Shown piece by piece: positions 26,368 to 34,216 of a stretch of DNA of 37,527 bases. Location: positions 1-37,527 of the forward strand of contig JAOTUB010000023.1 in the NCBI GenBank assembly GCA_029864095.1, in the 5' to 3' direction. This DNA comes from Gammaproteobacteria bacterium. GTDB taxonomy: Bacteria; Pseudomonadota; Gammaproteobacteria; Steroidobacterales; Woeseiaceae. A program made the translations under genes and the position numbers. The first letter of the stretch is position 1; each line of letters begins with the position of its first letter. The notes under the pieces were generated by a model. That model was not told the DNA's origin, did not search any database, and worked only from the letters and a program-made list of their open reading frames with translations.

Positions 26368-27315
26368 CCGCGTCGCTCGCCGATTTTTTCTCTAGATATA
26401 CCTGTACCGGACACAGCGAATCTAGCCGCAGCTCGGATGCATCATTCAAACCAAGGTGTGCGTAACGCTCCTTAAGGGCGCCTTCGTCGGCAATCATGTA
26501 AAGCTCGGGCGCTTCCCAGTATTGCGGACACATCGCCACAAAGGCCGCGTGCATATGCTTGTACAGTGCGGCATCAAAGTGATTGATATTTAGCGCCTCA
26601 TCCCAGTACTCATTGACATGATCTGCCCAGTCGAATTCTCGCTGGATTATCCAATGGTCGTCCTGCCATCGCAGGATGGCCGGTTTGCCGGCGATGATGT
26701 CGTCCTCGAACAGGCTGCGGTAAAAGCGATGGCCCTCGTAATTGGCAACGAGGTCCGCGTTGGAGTATGAGCCTGTGGTCAGGCTGCCGAAAAGTGCTCG
26801 CTCCGTATAGGCCGATTGCTGTGCCGCTTTCTCCTCCGAGCCATACCGCAAGTAGCGCCGATAAAACTTGCGACCCTGCGATATAAAGTGGCCGATCTTG
26901 TCGGAACCGATTAGCTGGTTATTGACGCGGATTGTCTTGCCGACACCAAATATCGAAATCACGCGTACGGCCCAGATCGGATGATCCGCGAAAACGCTGT
27001 CGTAGCGCCGCGTCTCGAGCTTGTCGACATCGGGCGACTTCATTGCCCAGCGTTCGAGCCTGTCTACCCAATGAAGGCCACCGATCTTCTGATAGATCGC
27101 GTCGACAAATGCCATTTTGTCCTGGCCGTTGTGCCACTCCGCGACGATCTCTTCCAGCGTATCGTTAACCTTCCGATTGAGTGCTGCGGTCGAGTCAGCA
27201 ATCGGCTCGCTACGATTCGAGAACTGATCCGTTTCGTAGGCGAACGCTATCACCGGCGCGTTGAACGCGAGTGCGGTCGCCGTAAGTTGCAAAAAAACTT
27301 TTCGCGTTGTCTCAT
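26351..27315 (-). CDS. Secreted protein of unknown function with SDKIGHF motif; apparent one-base frameshift near the start
   Basis: The main frame (about residues AYETDQ onward, 27230 to 26351) codes for a soluble-looking protein of about 300 aa. It contains GSDKIGHFISQGRKFYRRY and SNADLVANYEGHRFY; the DKxGHF pattern recalls some small lipoprotein and DUF families, but I do not recognise it firmly. An ATG at 27315 overlaps the stop of the preceding gene (ATGA) and starts MRQREKFF. The frame then meets seven T at 27297-27291; with eight T it would continue as LQLTATALAFNAPVIAFA, a perfect signal peptide joined to the main frame. As read, the only starts in the main frame are a TTG at 27292 or an ATG 80 bp inside the upstream gene. 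Either a sequencing or assembly slip or a real mutation is possible. Confidence 0.65.
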
Positions 27316-28151
27316 TCAAATCGATAAGTAAGATTGGCGAGTACGGTGCGCCGATCGCCGCCGCCCACCTCGACCGTTGCTTCCCAGGCATCGGACATCA
27401 TCATGTGTGCGCCGAAGCTCGCGTTGAAATCCTTTTTCTGTGACAGGTCGACCTCGAATGCGACATCCTGTCCGTCGATCGGTGGCGGCAACATCGAACC
27501 AACGAGGCCCAGGTCAATATCGAGCATGCCGCTGTGTCTTTCTTCGGCTTCGAGGAGATAGCCGCCGATCCAGAACTCGGTGTGATCGCCGAAACGCAAC
27601 CCGAGCCGAGTTTGAATCGTCGTCGCGCTGACAGACGACTTGAAATCTCCGCTCAAGCTTGAGTCGGTGACGGTACCCGTCACCGAGGCGAACCAACGGT
27701 CTCCGCCGACGGCGAACACGATGCCACCTCCGTAGACGCTGCCATCGTAGTCAATGCTCAGGGTATTCGTCGCAGGCGGCAACGGCAGACCGAGCACGCC
27801 CAGATCGATTGTTGTATCGCCGTCAATCTGCCCGTAGATCGCGAACACATTCAGGAACGGTGTGAGCCAGACATCGAGCTTAATATCGGAATGCCGAATC
27901 TCGTTTTCGATCGGCACGATGCTGGGGTCCGGGAGCAGTACCGCGCCCAGGTCCACGTCCACCACCCCCGTGTCGATGAGCTGCAGACTGTCGAGTGCGT
28001 ACGGCTGACGCATGCCGAAGTAGTCGATACCGATGCCCCAGGTCCGGGGCAGCTTGCGATCGCCGGCCAGATCGTTCCCCCAGAGCGCCTCAGCGTTCGC
28101 GCAAAGCGGCAATACCAGTGTCGCGAGAAGCAGCAAACATTTGTTTTTCAT
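27312..28151 (-). CDS. Putative outer-membrane beta-barrel protein
   Basis: The 279-aa product has a signal peptide (residues 1-20, MKNKCLLLLATLVLPLCANA). Alternating hydrophobic and polar strands run through most of its length, such as VYGGGIVFAVGG, WFASVTGTVTD, TRLGLRFGDHTEFWIGGYLL and EATVEVGGGDRRTVLANLTYRFE. This pattern and the near-terminal aromatic residue suggest a small barrel of 10-14 strands in the outer membrane. Two similar segments, DLGVLGLPLPPA and DLGLVGSMLPPP, look like repeated loops. I cannot name a family. Its stop overlaps the ATG of the next gene, so the two proteins are probably made together. Confidence 0.7.
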   Translation of the reverse strand: MKNKCLLLLATLVLPLCANAEALWGNDLAGDRKLPRTWGIGIDYFGMRQPYALDSLQLIDTGVVDVDLGAVLLPDPSIVPIENEIRHSDIKLDVWLTPFLNVFAIYGQIDGDTTIDLGVLGLPLPPATNTLSIDYDGSVYGGGIVFAVGGDRWFASVTGTVTDSSLSGDFKSSVSATTIQTRLGLRFGDHTEFWIGGYLLEAEERHSGMLDIDLGLVGSMLPPPIDGQDVAFEVDLSQKKDFNASFGAHMMMSDAWEATVEVGGGDRRTVLANLTYRFE

Positions 28152-28247
28152 ATAATTTTCCCCGCTCTTCAGCCGACATCGACAAGCGAAATCAGGCTGC
28201 GCCTACTCTGAATATACCACTCGGGTCACGACAGGGGGCGGGCGCGC

Positions 28248-28487
28248 CTAGCCGCGCATGTCTCCAAGCTCGATGCCGGCGAGCATGATCGCAAACGTCA
28301 TCGTGATTGCGAAGTTCGAGCCCCACCGGGCCAGGCCGCTGACAGCCAGCCCCGTACCGCGAATCTGATTCGGAAATATTTCGCCGAGGATCACCCACAT
28401 GACCGGGCCCCACGAAAAATTGAAGAACACGACGTAGCCGTTACGATATCGTCGTTGATCAGGTTTTCCCTTACCGTCACCATCATC
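28248..28487 (-). pseudogene. Remnant of an MFS sugar-porter transporter
   Basis: The minus-strand frame reads GYVVFFNFSWGPVMWVILG, then EIFPNQIRGTGLAVSGLARW and NFAITMTFAIMLAGIELGDMRG. The SWGPVMWV, GEIFP and R-G elements are the TM10-TM11 signature of sugar porters. Everything before TM10 is missing, and the sequence jumps from TM11 directly to the usual C-terminal ending GIELxDM, as if TM12 was deleted. Upstream, GKPD and then NDDI of the preceding loop appear in different frames, pointing to frameshifts. It begins right after the PhyH-type gene and was probably the permease of the same operon. It cannot encode a working carrier. Confidence 0.82.
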
Positions 28488-28494
28488 TCAACAG

Positions 28495-29214
28495 CTATAG
28501 CGTCCGTGTCGCAAACCGCTCTTCAATTACTCGCGACGTGGAAAACTGATAGCGCATGTTGCGATAGACGCATACGTCCGTAATGTTGTCCGGCGTCCCC
28601 ACAGGCGCCGCGCGGTAGTTCGTCGAGAACCGGTACGCGCCCTTGATCGGCAGCACGCGATGCCAGGTATGCCCGTGCAGCAGAACCAGCGTACCTTGCT
28701 TCGGCCGCAGCACGACCTGCCCGTCGAATTCGCCGACTGGATCCCCAGCCGGTATCAGTCCGCGCCGGTGTGAGCCAGGTACAACGACGGTCTGGCCGCC
28801 GATCTCATCCGTTATGTCGCTCGTGTAGACGAGGCGGTTGAGATTGAAGACCTTCGGGTCGTCGGGCGCGCAGTCCTGATGCCAGGCCTGCCCGGACGTT
28901 CCTTTCTTCGAGAACATCACCATGCAGTACTGACTGGTCCAGTTGTCGCCGAGGATGGCATCGCTAAGCTCTCCAAGGCGCGAATCTGCATCGATCACAT
29001 CGAATGTGTCGACACCCTCGTTCTGTGGAAACCAAGGTATGACGTCGGTCTTTGCCTTGTCGAGGAATTCGTCGCTGTGCAGGAAGTCCGGGTTCTCGCC
29101 GAAATGACTTCGAATCAATTGATCGAGGCCATCCATCAGTTCGGAATCGCAGAAGTCTTCAATGACGATGTAGCCGTCGCGCTCGAATCTTGCCAGTACG
29201 TCACTGGTATTCAT
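28495..29214 (-). CDS. Phytanoyl-CoA dioxygenase (PhyH) family protein
   Basis: The protein is about 239 aa, soluble and without a signal peptide. It shows a 2-oxoglutarate/Fe(II) site: HQD (His112, Asp114) in QAWHQDCAPDD, distal His185 in HGHTWHRVLP, and a nearby Arg in YRFSTNYR. Other PhyH features are the opening FERDGYIVIEDF and GGQTVVVPGSHRRG. Bacterial members hydroxylate diverse small molecules. I chose the ATG at 29214; an in-frame TTG at 29226 overlaps the stop of the glycoside hydrolase gene. Being between a GH gene and a sugar-porter remnant suggests a substrate linked to the sugar, but this is inference. Confidence 0.85.
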   Translation of the reverse strand: MNTSDVLARFERDGYIVIEDFCDSELMDGLDQLIRSHFGENPDFLHSDEFLDKAKTDVIPWFPQNEGVDTFDVIDADSRLGELSDAILGDNWTSQYCMVMFSKKGTSGQAWHQDCAPDDPKVFNLNRLVYTSDITDEIGGQTVVVPGSHRRGLIPAGDPVGEFDGQVVLRPKQGTLVLLHGHTWHRVLPIKGAYRFSTNYRAAPVGTPDNITDVCVYRNMRYQFSTSRVIEERFATRTL

Positions 29215-29222
29215 GCTGCTGC

Positions 29223-30503
29223 TCAATTGACGTAGAACGGTATATTGGCATGCCCTGCATGGCCTTGCCCGTCGTAAACATAGACGAACAGACGGTAGGC
29301 GCCGGACTCTGCAGGAGCGGTAACGGCCACCTCGTGACCGGACGAATCGTCAACCAGGCCTGGCAGTATCTCGGGCACTTCTTCGGGGTCACCACCGGAC
29401 TGGGTCGCCTCGCTCTCGCGCATGACTTCCCATCGATACGCGAGATCATCGCCATCGGGATCAATCGCGGAAATGGCGGCACGGTATTGTTCGCCAACCT
29501 CGAGAGTGACGTTCTCGTGAGCCGTTCGGCCGTCGAGCGTAAACGCCTCGATTCTCGGCGATCTGTTCTTGGGCCACTCACCGTTCCAGAGGTAGTGCAT
29601 GACGTCGATGGCTTCAGTTTCAGCGCCGTCGGCCAGGAACATGCCGTACCAGGTCGGAGTGCGTTCCTGCTTCTGGCCCCAAAGGAACACATAAGAACCG
29701 AGTATCAGCGAGGGATCCGAGCGAATCGCGGCTTCGTAAGCCGCAAGATACGTGTCTGCTTTCTCACTGCTGTGTTGTTCTATCGGTGCGCCCCAGGTCG
29801 TCTTGCCCACTTCCCAATGACCTATTGTGCCCCACTCCGTGATCATATACGGCCGTTTGAAGCCAATGTCCGCGAACCGCTGCGGCAGATTGACTATCTC
29901 GCCATACAGCTGAATGCTAATGAAATCCAGGTCCGGCGCACGTTCATCGATAACGGCGATGAGCTCCGCATTGAAGCCGGCAAGCGACGCCGTCGTCGGA
30001 TGCTTGCCGTCAACGTCGTGAATCATCTCGGAAATTTCGTTAACCGCATCGAATACCTTCGGGTTCCTGTAATGGAGGTTCGGCTCATTGCCGATCATCC
30101 ATACCAGCAGTGCAGGGTGGTCCTTGTACTTGAGCACTTCGTCGCGCGCAAACTTCAATTGTGCGGCGACCGCATCATGATCGTCGTAGTCGAAGCCGTG
30201 GCGCTCCCGCGCGATCTCGATGCACATCACGACGGTCAAACCAAGTCTTTGCGCCTCGTCGAGAACCTGCTGCCCGTTATCAGTGCGCCAGGTCCTGAAC
30301 GAAGTCCCGCCGTGGGCTGCAAAGCTTTCGAGGTCTGCCGAATCGATACCCGCACCGTTGATACGATACGGCTCGCCATTATGCATCAGCACGTATTTAT
30401 CGCCCTGATGACGCACCGTGACGTCTGCGCCGCCATTGCATGCGGCACCAAGCAATAACGCGATGCCTAGTACGCTGAACGTCGATACGTGGGTCGTGAT
30501 CAC
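29223..30503 (-). CDS. Clan GH-A glycoside hydrolase (GH2-like TIM barrel) with C-terminal Ig-like domain
   Basis: The 426-aa exported enzyme has a hydrophobic signal ending LLLGAAC (Cys22). This may be a lipobox, though the -3 residue is unusual. The TIM barrel (about 27-320) starts INGAGIDSADLESFAAHGGTSFRTWR. It carries the acid/base Glu140 in WMIGNEPN and the nucleophile Glu223 in YMITEWG, the strand-4 and strand-7 glutamates of retaining clan GH-A enzymes. The C-terminal part (about 335-426) is a PKD/Ig-like fold (SAIDPDGDDLAYRWEVM, then YRLFVYVYDGQGHAG). The GTG start has GAGGA a few bases upstream. The gene is 24 bp after the LacI gene and the PhyH-type gene follows it. The exact GH family and glycan are not evident. 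Confidence 0.85.
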   Translation of the reverse strand: MITTHVSTFSVLGIALLLGAACNGGADVTVRHQGDKYVLMHNGEPYRINGAGIDSADLESFAAHGGTSFRTWRTDNGQQVLDEAQRLGLTVVMCIEIARERHGFDYDDHDAVAAQLKFARDEVLKYKDHPALLVWMIGNEPNLHYRNPKVFDAVNEISEMIHDVDGKHPTTASLAGFNAELIAVIDERAPDLDFISIQLYGEIVNLPQRFADIGFKRPYMITEWGTIGHWEVGKTTWGAPIEQHSSEKADTYLAAYEAAIRSDPSLILGSYVFLWGQKQERTPTWYGMFLADGAETEAIDVMHYLWNGEWPKNRSPRIEAFTLDGRTAHENVTLEVGEQYRAAISAIDPDGDDLAYRWEVMRESEATQSGGDPEEVPEILPGLVDDSSGHEVAVTAPAESGAYRLFVYVYDGQGHAGHANIPFYVN

Positions 30504-30527
30504 GCGTCCTCAATGCCACCGGCATCG

Positions 30528-31532
30528 TTACTTCGAATAGGGCCGGGCGGATGCCCGTTCGACCAGCTTGGGGTCGAACACGTGTTTGATTTCCACGCCG
30601 TTGACGTTGTAGACATTCTGCAGCACCCAGTGCGCAGCCATGCGACCCATGTCTTCAATCGGAAAATTTACCGTAGAGAGCTTCGGATACAGGTAGCGGC
30701 TAAACGGGGAGTTGTCGAAACCGACAATCGACATGTCATCCGGCATGGACATTCCCCTCGCTCGAATCATGTCCATGGCCCCGGCAGCCATCTCGTCGTT
30801 CGCGCAAACCACCGCCGTGAAGGGAAGCCCTTGCTGCAACAGCTGCGTCATTCCGTTACTGCCGGAAATTTCATGATAGTCGCCCTCGACCATCAGACGG
30901 TCATCGAATTGCCGGCCGTGCTCCCGCAGCGCACGCTTGTGGCCCGCCAACCGCGCGATCGCATCGCCCCACGTTAGCGGCCCGGAAATATACGCGATAT
31001 CCCGATGGCTCATCTCGAGCAACATATTCGTTGCGAGGAAACCGCCTTGTTCGTTGTTCAGGCTAATGCAGTTGTCTTCCAGCCCTGAAACAGCCCGGTT
31101 CATGACGACGAACGGCATTGCGCCATCTTTCTGCTCGAGCAGGTATTCGTCTGACAGGGCTTCGACGTGCAGGATCAGCGCGTCACAGTTACGATCGAGC
31201 AGAAATTTTATGGCTTCCAGTTCCTGGGCTTCATTACTGTGTCCGGTTGCAAACATTGCAAGCTTCCCTGCGCTTCTCAGTTCGGCCTCTATGCCGCTGA
31301 GCATCCCGCCGAAGAACGGGCCATACACCTCAGATACCAGGATACCGACGCAGTTAGAGCGGTTCGAGGCAAGAGATTGGGCGATCGTATTGGGCCGATA
31401 GTCGAGCTCCCGCATCGCTGACAGGACTTTGTCACGGGTCTTTGGGCTGACCCGACCACTGTCGTTTATTACCCTCGACACGGTAGCAAGCGATACGCCC
31501 GCCAATTTGGATACTTCGTAGATGGTCGCCAT
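30528..31532 (-). CDS. LacI family transcriptional regulator
   Basis: The 334-aa repressor has the N-terminal HTH TIYEVSKLAGVSLATVSRVIND (residues 3-24), a hinge helix (TIAQSLASNRSN) and a periplasmic-binding-like sugar-sensing domain. That domain includes VGILVSEVYGPFFGGMLSGIE, TAVVCANDEMAAGAMDMIRARG and SIVGFDNSPFSRYLYPKLSTV. The perfect operator TGTAAGCGCTTACA at 31566-31579 overlaps its own -10 element, so it very likely represses itself together with the downstream GH and PhyH genes. The inducer would be a sugar released from the glycan taken up by the locus. Confidence 0.95.
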   Translation of the reverse strand: MATIYEVSKLAGVSLATVSRVINDSGRVSPKTRDKVLSAMRELDYRPNTIAQSLASNRSNCVGILVSEVYGPFFGGMLSGIEAELRSAGKLAMFATGHSNEAQELEAIKFLLDRNCDALILHVEALSDEYLLEQKDGAMPFVVMNRAVSGLEDNCISLNNEQGGFLATNMLLEMSHRDIAYISGPLTWGDAIARLAGHKRALREHGRQFDDRLMVEGDYHEISGSNGMTQLLQQGLPFTAVVCANDEMAAGAMDMIRARGMSMPDDMSIVGFDNSPFSRYLYPKLSTVNFPIEDMGRMAAHWVLQNVYNVNGVEIKHVFDPKLVERASARPYSK

Positions 31533-31565
31533 CGATGTCCAGGCAGCTGAGACTAGTTATTATTT

Positions 31566-31607
31566 TGTAAGCGCTTACATCTTATCGCTTATTGCTCACC
31601 GAATCAA
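31566..31607 (-). promoter_or_regulatory. Promoter and LacI-type operator of the lacI-GH operon
   Basis: On the minus strand, a -35 TTGATT (31607-31602) and a -10 TAAGAT (31584-31579) are separated by exactly 17 bp. The perfect 14-bp palindrome TGTAAGCGCTTACA (31566-31579) starts on the last base of the -10 and covers the expected transcription start. It fits the classical LacI/GalR consensus TGNAANCGNTTNCA in full, a textbook layout for repression by blocking RNA polymerase. Confidence 0.82.
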
Positions 31608-31614
31608 AGTGGAT

Positions 31615-31634
31615 TTGCCTGTTGCAACAGGCAA
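31615..31634. repeat. Perfect 20-bp palindrome between the halogenase and lacI-like genes
   Basis: TTGCCTGTTGCAACAGGCAA is fully self-complementary. It sits 38 bp past the halogenase stop and 8 bp upstream of the lacI-like promoter -35. As RNA it could fold a 7-bp stem with a 6-nt loop, but no T run follows on either strand, so a standard terminator is unlikely. A second operator or an RNA-processing or stability hairpin are possible readings. Confidence 0.6.
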
Positions 31635-31672
31635 TTACAGTCAAACATACCATTGCTAGCGGGGCCGGGCGT

Positions 31673-33160
31673 CTACGTCGCTGCCTTGCAGTATTCCTTG
31701 ACGTAGGCCGAGTGATCGGGCAGCTGTGAGACCGTTGTGTCGACGTGTGTTTTGATCTGTTTCAGGAACCTGTCCAGTTCCTCATAATCCATAACATCGA
31801 CGACCGGATGATATTGCTCGGGCACAATGCCCTGTCCCAGCATGACCTGCAGCCAAGAATTTTCTGCGAATAGCTCGTTCGCTAATCTGAAGACTCTACC
31901 AGTTCGCTTGAAAAGCTCGATCCTATGCGCCAGTGACTCGGGAATTTCCATATTGCGGCAGTAGCGCCAGAACGGCGTATCCTGACGGTTTGTTACGCAA
32001 TAGTGCAGGATGATGAAGTCACGAATGGTCTCGATCTCGAAACGCGCCTGCTGGTTGAATTCGTCGATATCCGTCTGTTCGATTCTGCCCTGCGGGAACA
32101 TTTGCATGAGACGAATCGCACTTCTTTGAATCAGGTGAATACTGGTCGATTCGAGTGGCTCCAGGAATCCGCTTGCCAGTCCGATCGCTACACAATTCTT
32201 GCTCCACTGTTTCAGGCGCTGACCGGGACGAAACTTGATAAGGCGCGGCTCCGTAAGCAGTTCGCCTTCGATGTTGGCTAGCAAGGTCTCACGCGCATTA
32301 TCATCGCTGATGTAACGACTGCAGTAGACCATGCCGTTGCCGACGCGATGCTGCAATGGAATACGCCACTGCCAGCCGGCTTCTCTCGCGATCGAGCGCG
32401 TATACGGTATTGCCGGGCCCGTCGATTCGGTTTGCACTGCAACGGCGCTGTCACACGGCAGCCAATGTGACCAGTCTTCGTAACCCGCATGCAGCGTCTG
32501 CTCGATGAGCAGCCCGCGGAACCCGGTGCAATCGATAAAAAGATCACCCTCAATCTTCTGACCAGAATCCAGCGTAAGCGACTTTATGAATCCCGATTCC
32601 GAATCGGTTTTTACCTCGACAATCTTGCCTTCGATTCGCACCGTGCCGTTTGCCTCGCTAAATTCTCTCAGGAACTGCGCATATAGCGTGGCGTCGATAT
32701 GAAACGCATAGTTGAGCCCGTTCTTTGGCAGATGGGCAAACTTGTTTTCTTGTGCTGCCCGCAGCTCCAGGCAGTAGTTACCGAAATCCTCGGCAAGCCC
32801 TTTCTGATGACCAGACAGCCAGATGTGCTGGAATCCCGCGCTCCAGTGGTCCGTACCCGTGTTACCAAATGAGTGGATATAATCCTCGTTCACATCGCGC
32901 CAGTTTTCGAACGAGATACCAAGCTTGAACGTCGCCTGGACAGCGGCCATGAATTCCGGCTCGCTAATCTGGCAAAGCTGGTGGTACTTCACGAGCGGCG
33001 GAATGGTTGCCTCGCCGACGCCGACTGTCCCGATCTCGTCCGATTCGACCAGGTAAATATTCAGCACCTTGCCGATGGTCTTCGACAGTATTGCCGCAAC
33101 CATCCAGCCGGCCGTACCGCCTCCGGCGATAACGACTCTCTTAATGCCTTCGCTACTCAT
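31673..33160 (-). CDS. Flavin-dependent tryptophan halogenase-family protein
   Basis: The 495-aa protein has the FAD-binding GGGTAGWM at 13-20 and GVGEATIPP at 47-55. Lys79 in ATFKLGISFENW sits at the exact position of the catalytic lysine of PrnA and RebH. The halogenase signature WxWxIP appears as WQWRIP, and LEPLESTSIHLI holds the conserved Glu-Ser pair that binds substrate and halide. All hallmarks of active halogenases are present, so it is not a decayed homologue. The family oxidises chloride or bromide with FADH2 supplied by a separate reductase, which is absent here. Relatives beside TonB receptors and SapC in Xanthomonas and Brevundimonas act on indole in vitro, but their natural substrate is unknown. 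It follows the cupin gene by 30 bp. Confidence 0.93.
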   Translation of the reverse strand: MSSEGIKRVVIAGGGTAGWMVAAILSKTIGKVLNIYLVESDEIGTVGVGEATIPPLVKYHQLCQISEPEFMAAVQATFKLGISFENWRDVNEDYIHSFGNTGTDHWSAGFQHIWLSGHQKGLAEDFGNYCLELRAAQENKFAHLPKNGLNYAFHIDATLYAQFLREFSEANGTVRIEGKIVEVKTDSESGFIKSLTLDSGQKIEGDLFIDCTGFRGLLIEQTLHAGYEDWSHWLPCDSAVAVQTESTGPAIPYTRSIAREAGWQWRIPLQHRVGNGMVYCSRYISDDNARETLLANIEGELLTEPRLIKFRPGQRLKQWSKNCVAIGLASGFLEPLESTSIHLIQRSAIRLMQMFPQGRIEQTDIDEFNQQARFEIETIRDFIILHYCVTNRQDTPFWRYCRNMEIPESLAHRIELFKRTGRVFRLANELFAENSWLQVMLGQGIVPEQYHPVVDVMDYEELDRFLKQIKTHVDTTVSQLPDHSAYVKEYCKAAT

Positions 33161-33190
33161 GTTAGTCCTGTGTTGTTCTGTTCGTAGTTA

Positions 33191-34204
33191 TCAGCGATTC
33201 AGTTTGTTCAGCAAATCTGCTCGCAGCATTCTCGCGATCTTCTCGTCCATCGGCGCCAACTGGCCACGGGCCTGTTCCGGAATATGTTCGAACGTGCTGT
33301 CATCAGCGCTGAAAACATAATGCTGGAAGATGTCATGCCATACTTTACGCTGTTGCGGTGGCAGATCGCGAATGGTCAGGATCGCGTGATTCAGGGCGTT
33401 CACGGGCGTGCCCATATAGTCCGGGGACTGCCGCCACCAGTAGTTTACCAGCACATTGAAGCTGTCCAGGCCCTCGATGTGGTGCCACCACATGCTCGGA
33501 ATGAACAGCGCGTCGCCTGCTTCCATCTCCGCCACCTGCGCGCTCTTTAGCGCCTCGCGAAACCTCGGGAATTTTTCGTAGTCCGGATCGTGAAAGTCCA
33601 CGAGGCTGATTTCCCGCCCGGCTGGCGTGAGATGCAGCGGCCCCACGTACAGGTTTTTCAGTTGTTCGGGCGGGAACAAGGTAAAGCGCCGACGTCCAAC
33701 CGCACAACACGCCAGGTTGTCCGGCAGGTCCCAATGCGCGGCAATGCGAGATCGGTTGCCCAACCAGATGCTGGCCAGTGGCTTTATGTCACCGAATTCG
33801 ATGTCATTTTCGGCCCGAAAACCCGGCAGACAGGTGTCTATTGTCGTCGACCCAACGTAATACGACGGTGCCTTGTCCACAAGTTCGTAGCGAAGTATCT
33901 CGGTGAGTACCTGATCGAGTTTCGCCGTGCCCTGATCATAGTCGAAGCCCGAGACGTCATCGTTGTAGAACAGTCGACCCCGTTTCTCTGGTGGTGCACA
34001 GCAGACACCGACAGTCGCATTCGAATAAAACTCGAGGAGATACTGCGCGGCCGCGGACACTGACTTTTTACCCGCCCTGACGAACGGCCAGTCGGCAACC
34101 AGGCCCTTGAGCAGCAGCGGCTCTGTCGAGGTCAGGATCTCGGAGGGGACCGCATCTGCCCGAACATCACGCACCTCCCTGACTGTCTGGTCGATCTCGA
34201 GCAT
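33191..34204 (-). CDS. JmjC-like cupin (cupin_8) protein
   Basis: The 337-aa protein is a cupin_8/JmjC-type 2OG-Fe(II) oxygenase candidate. It has an HxD pair at His157/Asp159 (IAAHWDLPDNLACCAVG), then RRRFTLFPPEQLKNLYVGPL and a distal His241 or His242 in FIPSMWWHHIEGL. The N-terminal EPLLLKGLVADWP is the usual entry strand. JmjC-like cupins hydroxylate proteins or small molecules. It lacks a signal peptide. It lies 12 bp after sapC and 30 bp before the halogenase gene; this gene order recurs in TonB-receptor loci of proteobacteria, so a shared function is likely, but not known. Confidence 0.92.
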   Translation of the reverse strand: MLEIDQTVREVRDVRADAVPSEILTSTEPLLLKGLVADWPFVRAGKKSVSAAAQYLLEFYSNATVGVCCAPPEKRGRLFYNDDVSGFDYDQGTAKLDQVLTEILRYELVDKAPSYYVGSTTIDTCLPGFRAENDIEFGDIKPLASIWLGNRSRIAAHWDLPDNLACCAVGRRRFTLFPPEQLKNLYVGPLHLTPAGREISLVDFHDPDYEKFPRFREALKSAQVAEMEAGDALFIPSMWWHHIEGLDSFNVLVNYWWRQSPDYMGTPVNALNHAILTIRDLPPQQRKVWHDIFQHYVFSADDSTFEHIPEQARGQLAPMDEKIARMLRADLLNKLNR

Positions 34205-34216
34205 ATCCGTGCGTGC

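Noticed and set aside
29190..30458. Long plus-strand open frame (422 codons) opposite the glycoside hydrolase gene
   Set aside because: It is the antisense shadow of a gene with clear GH-A catalytic motifs, and its translation has no recognisable domain or signal.
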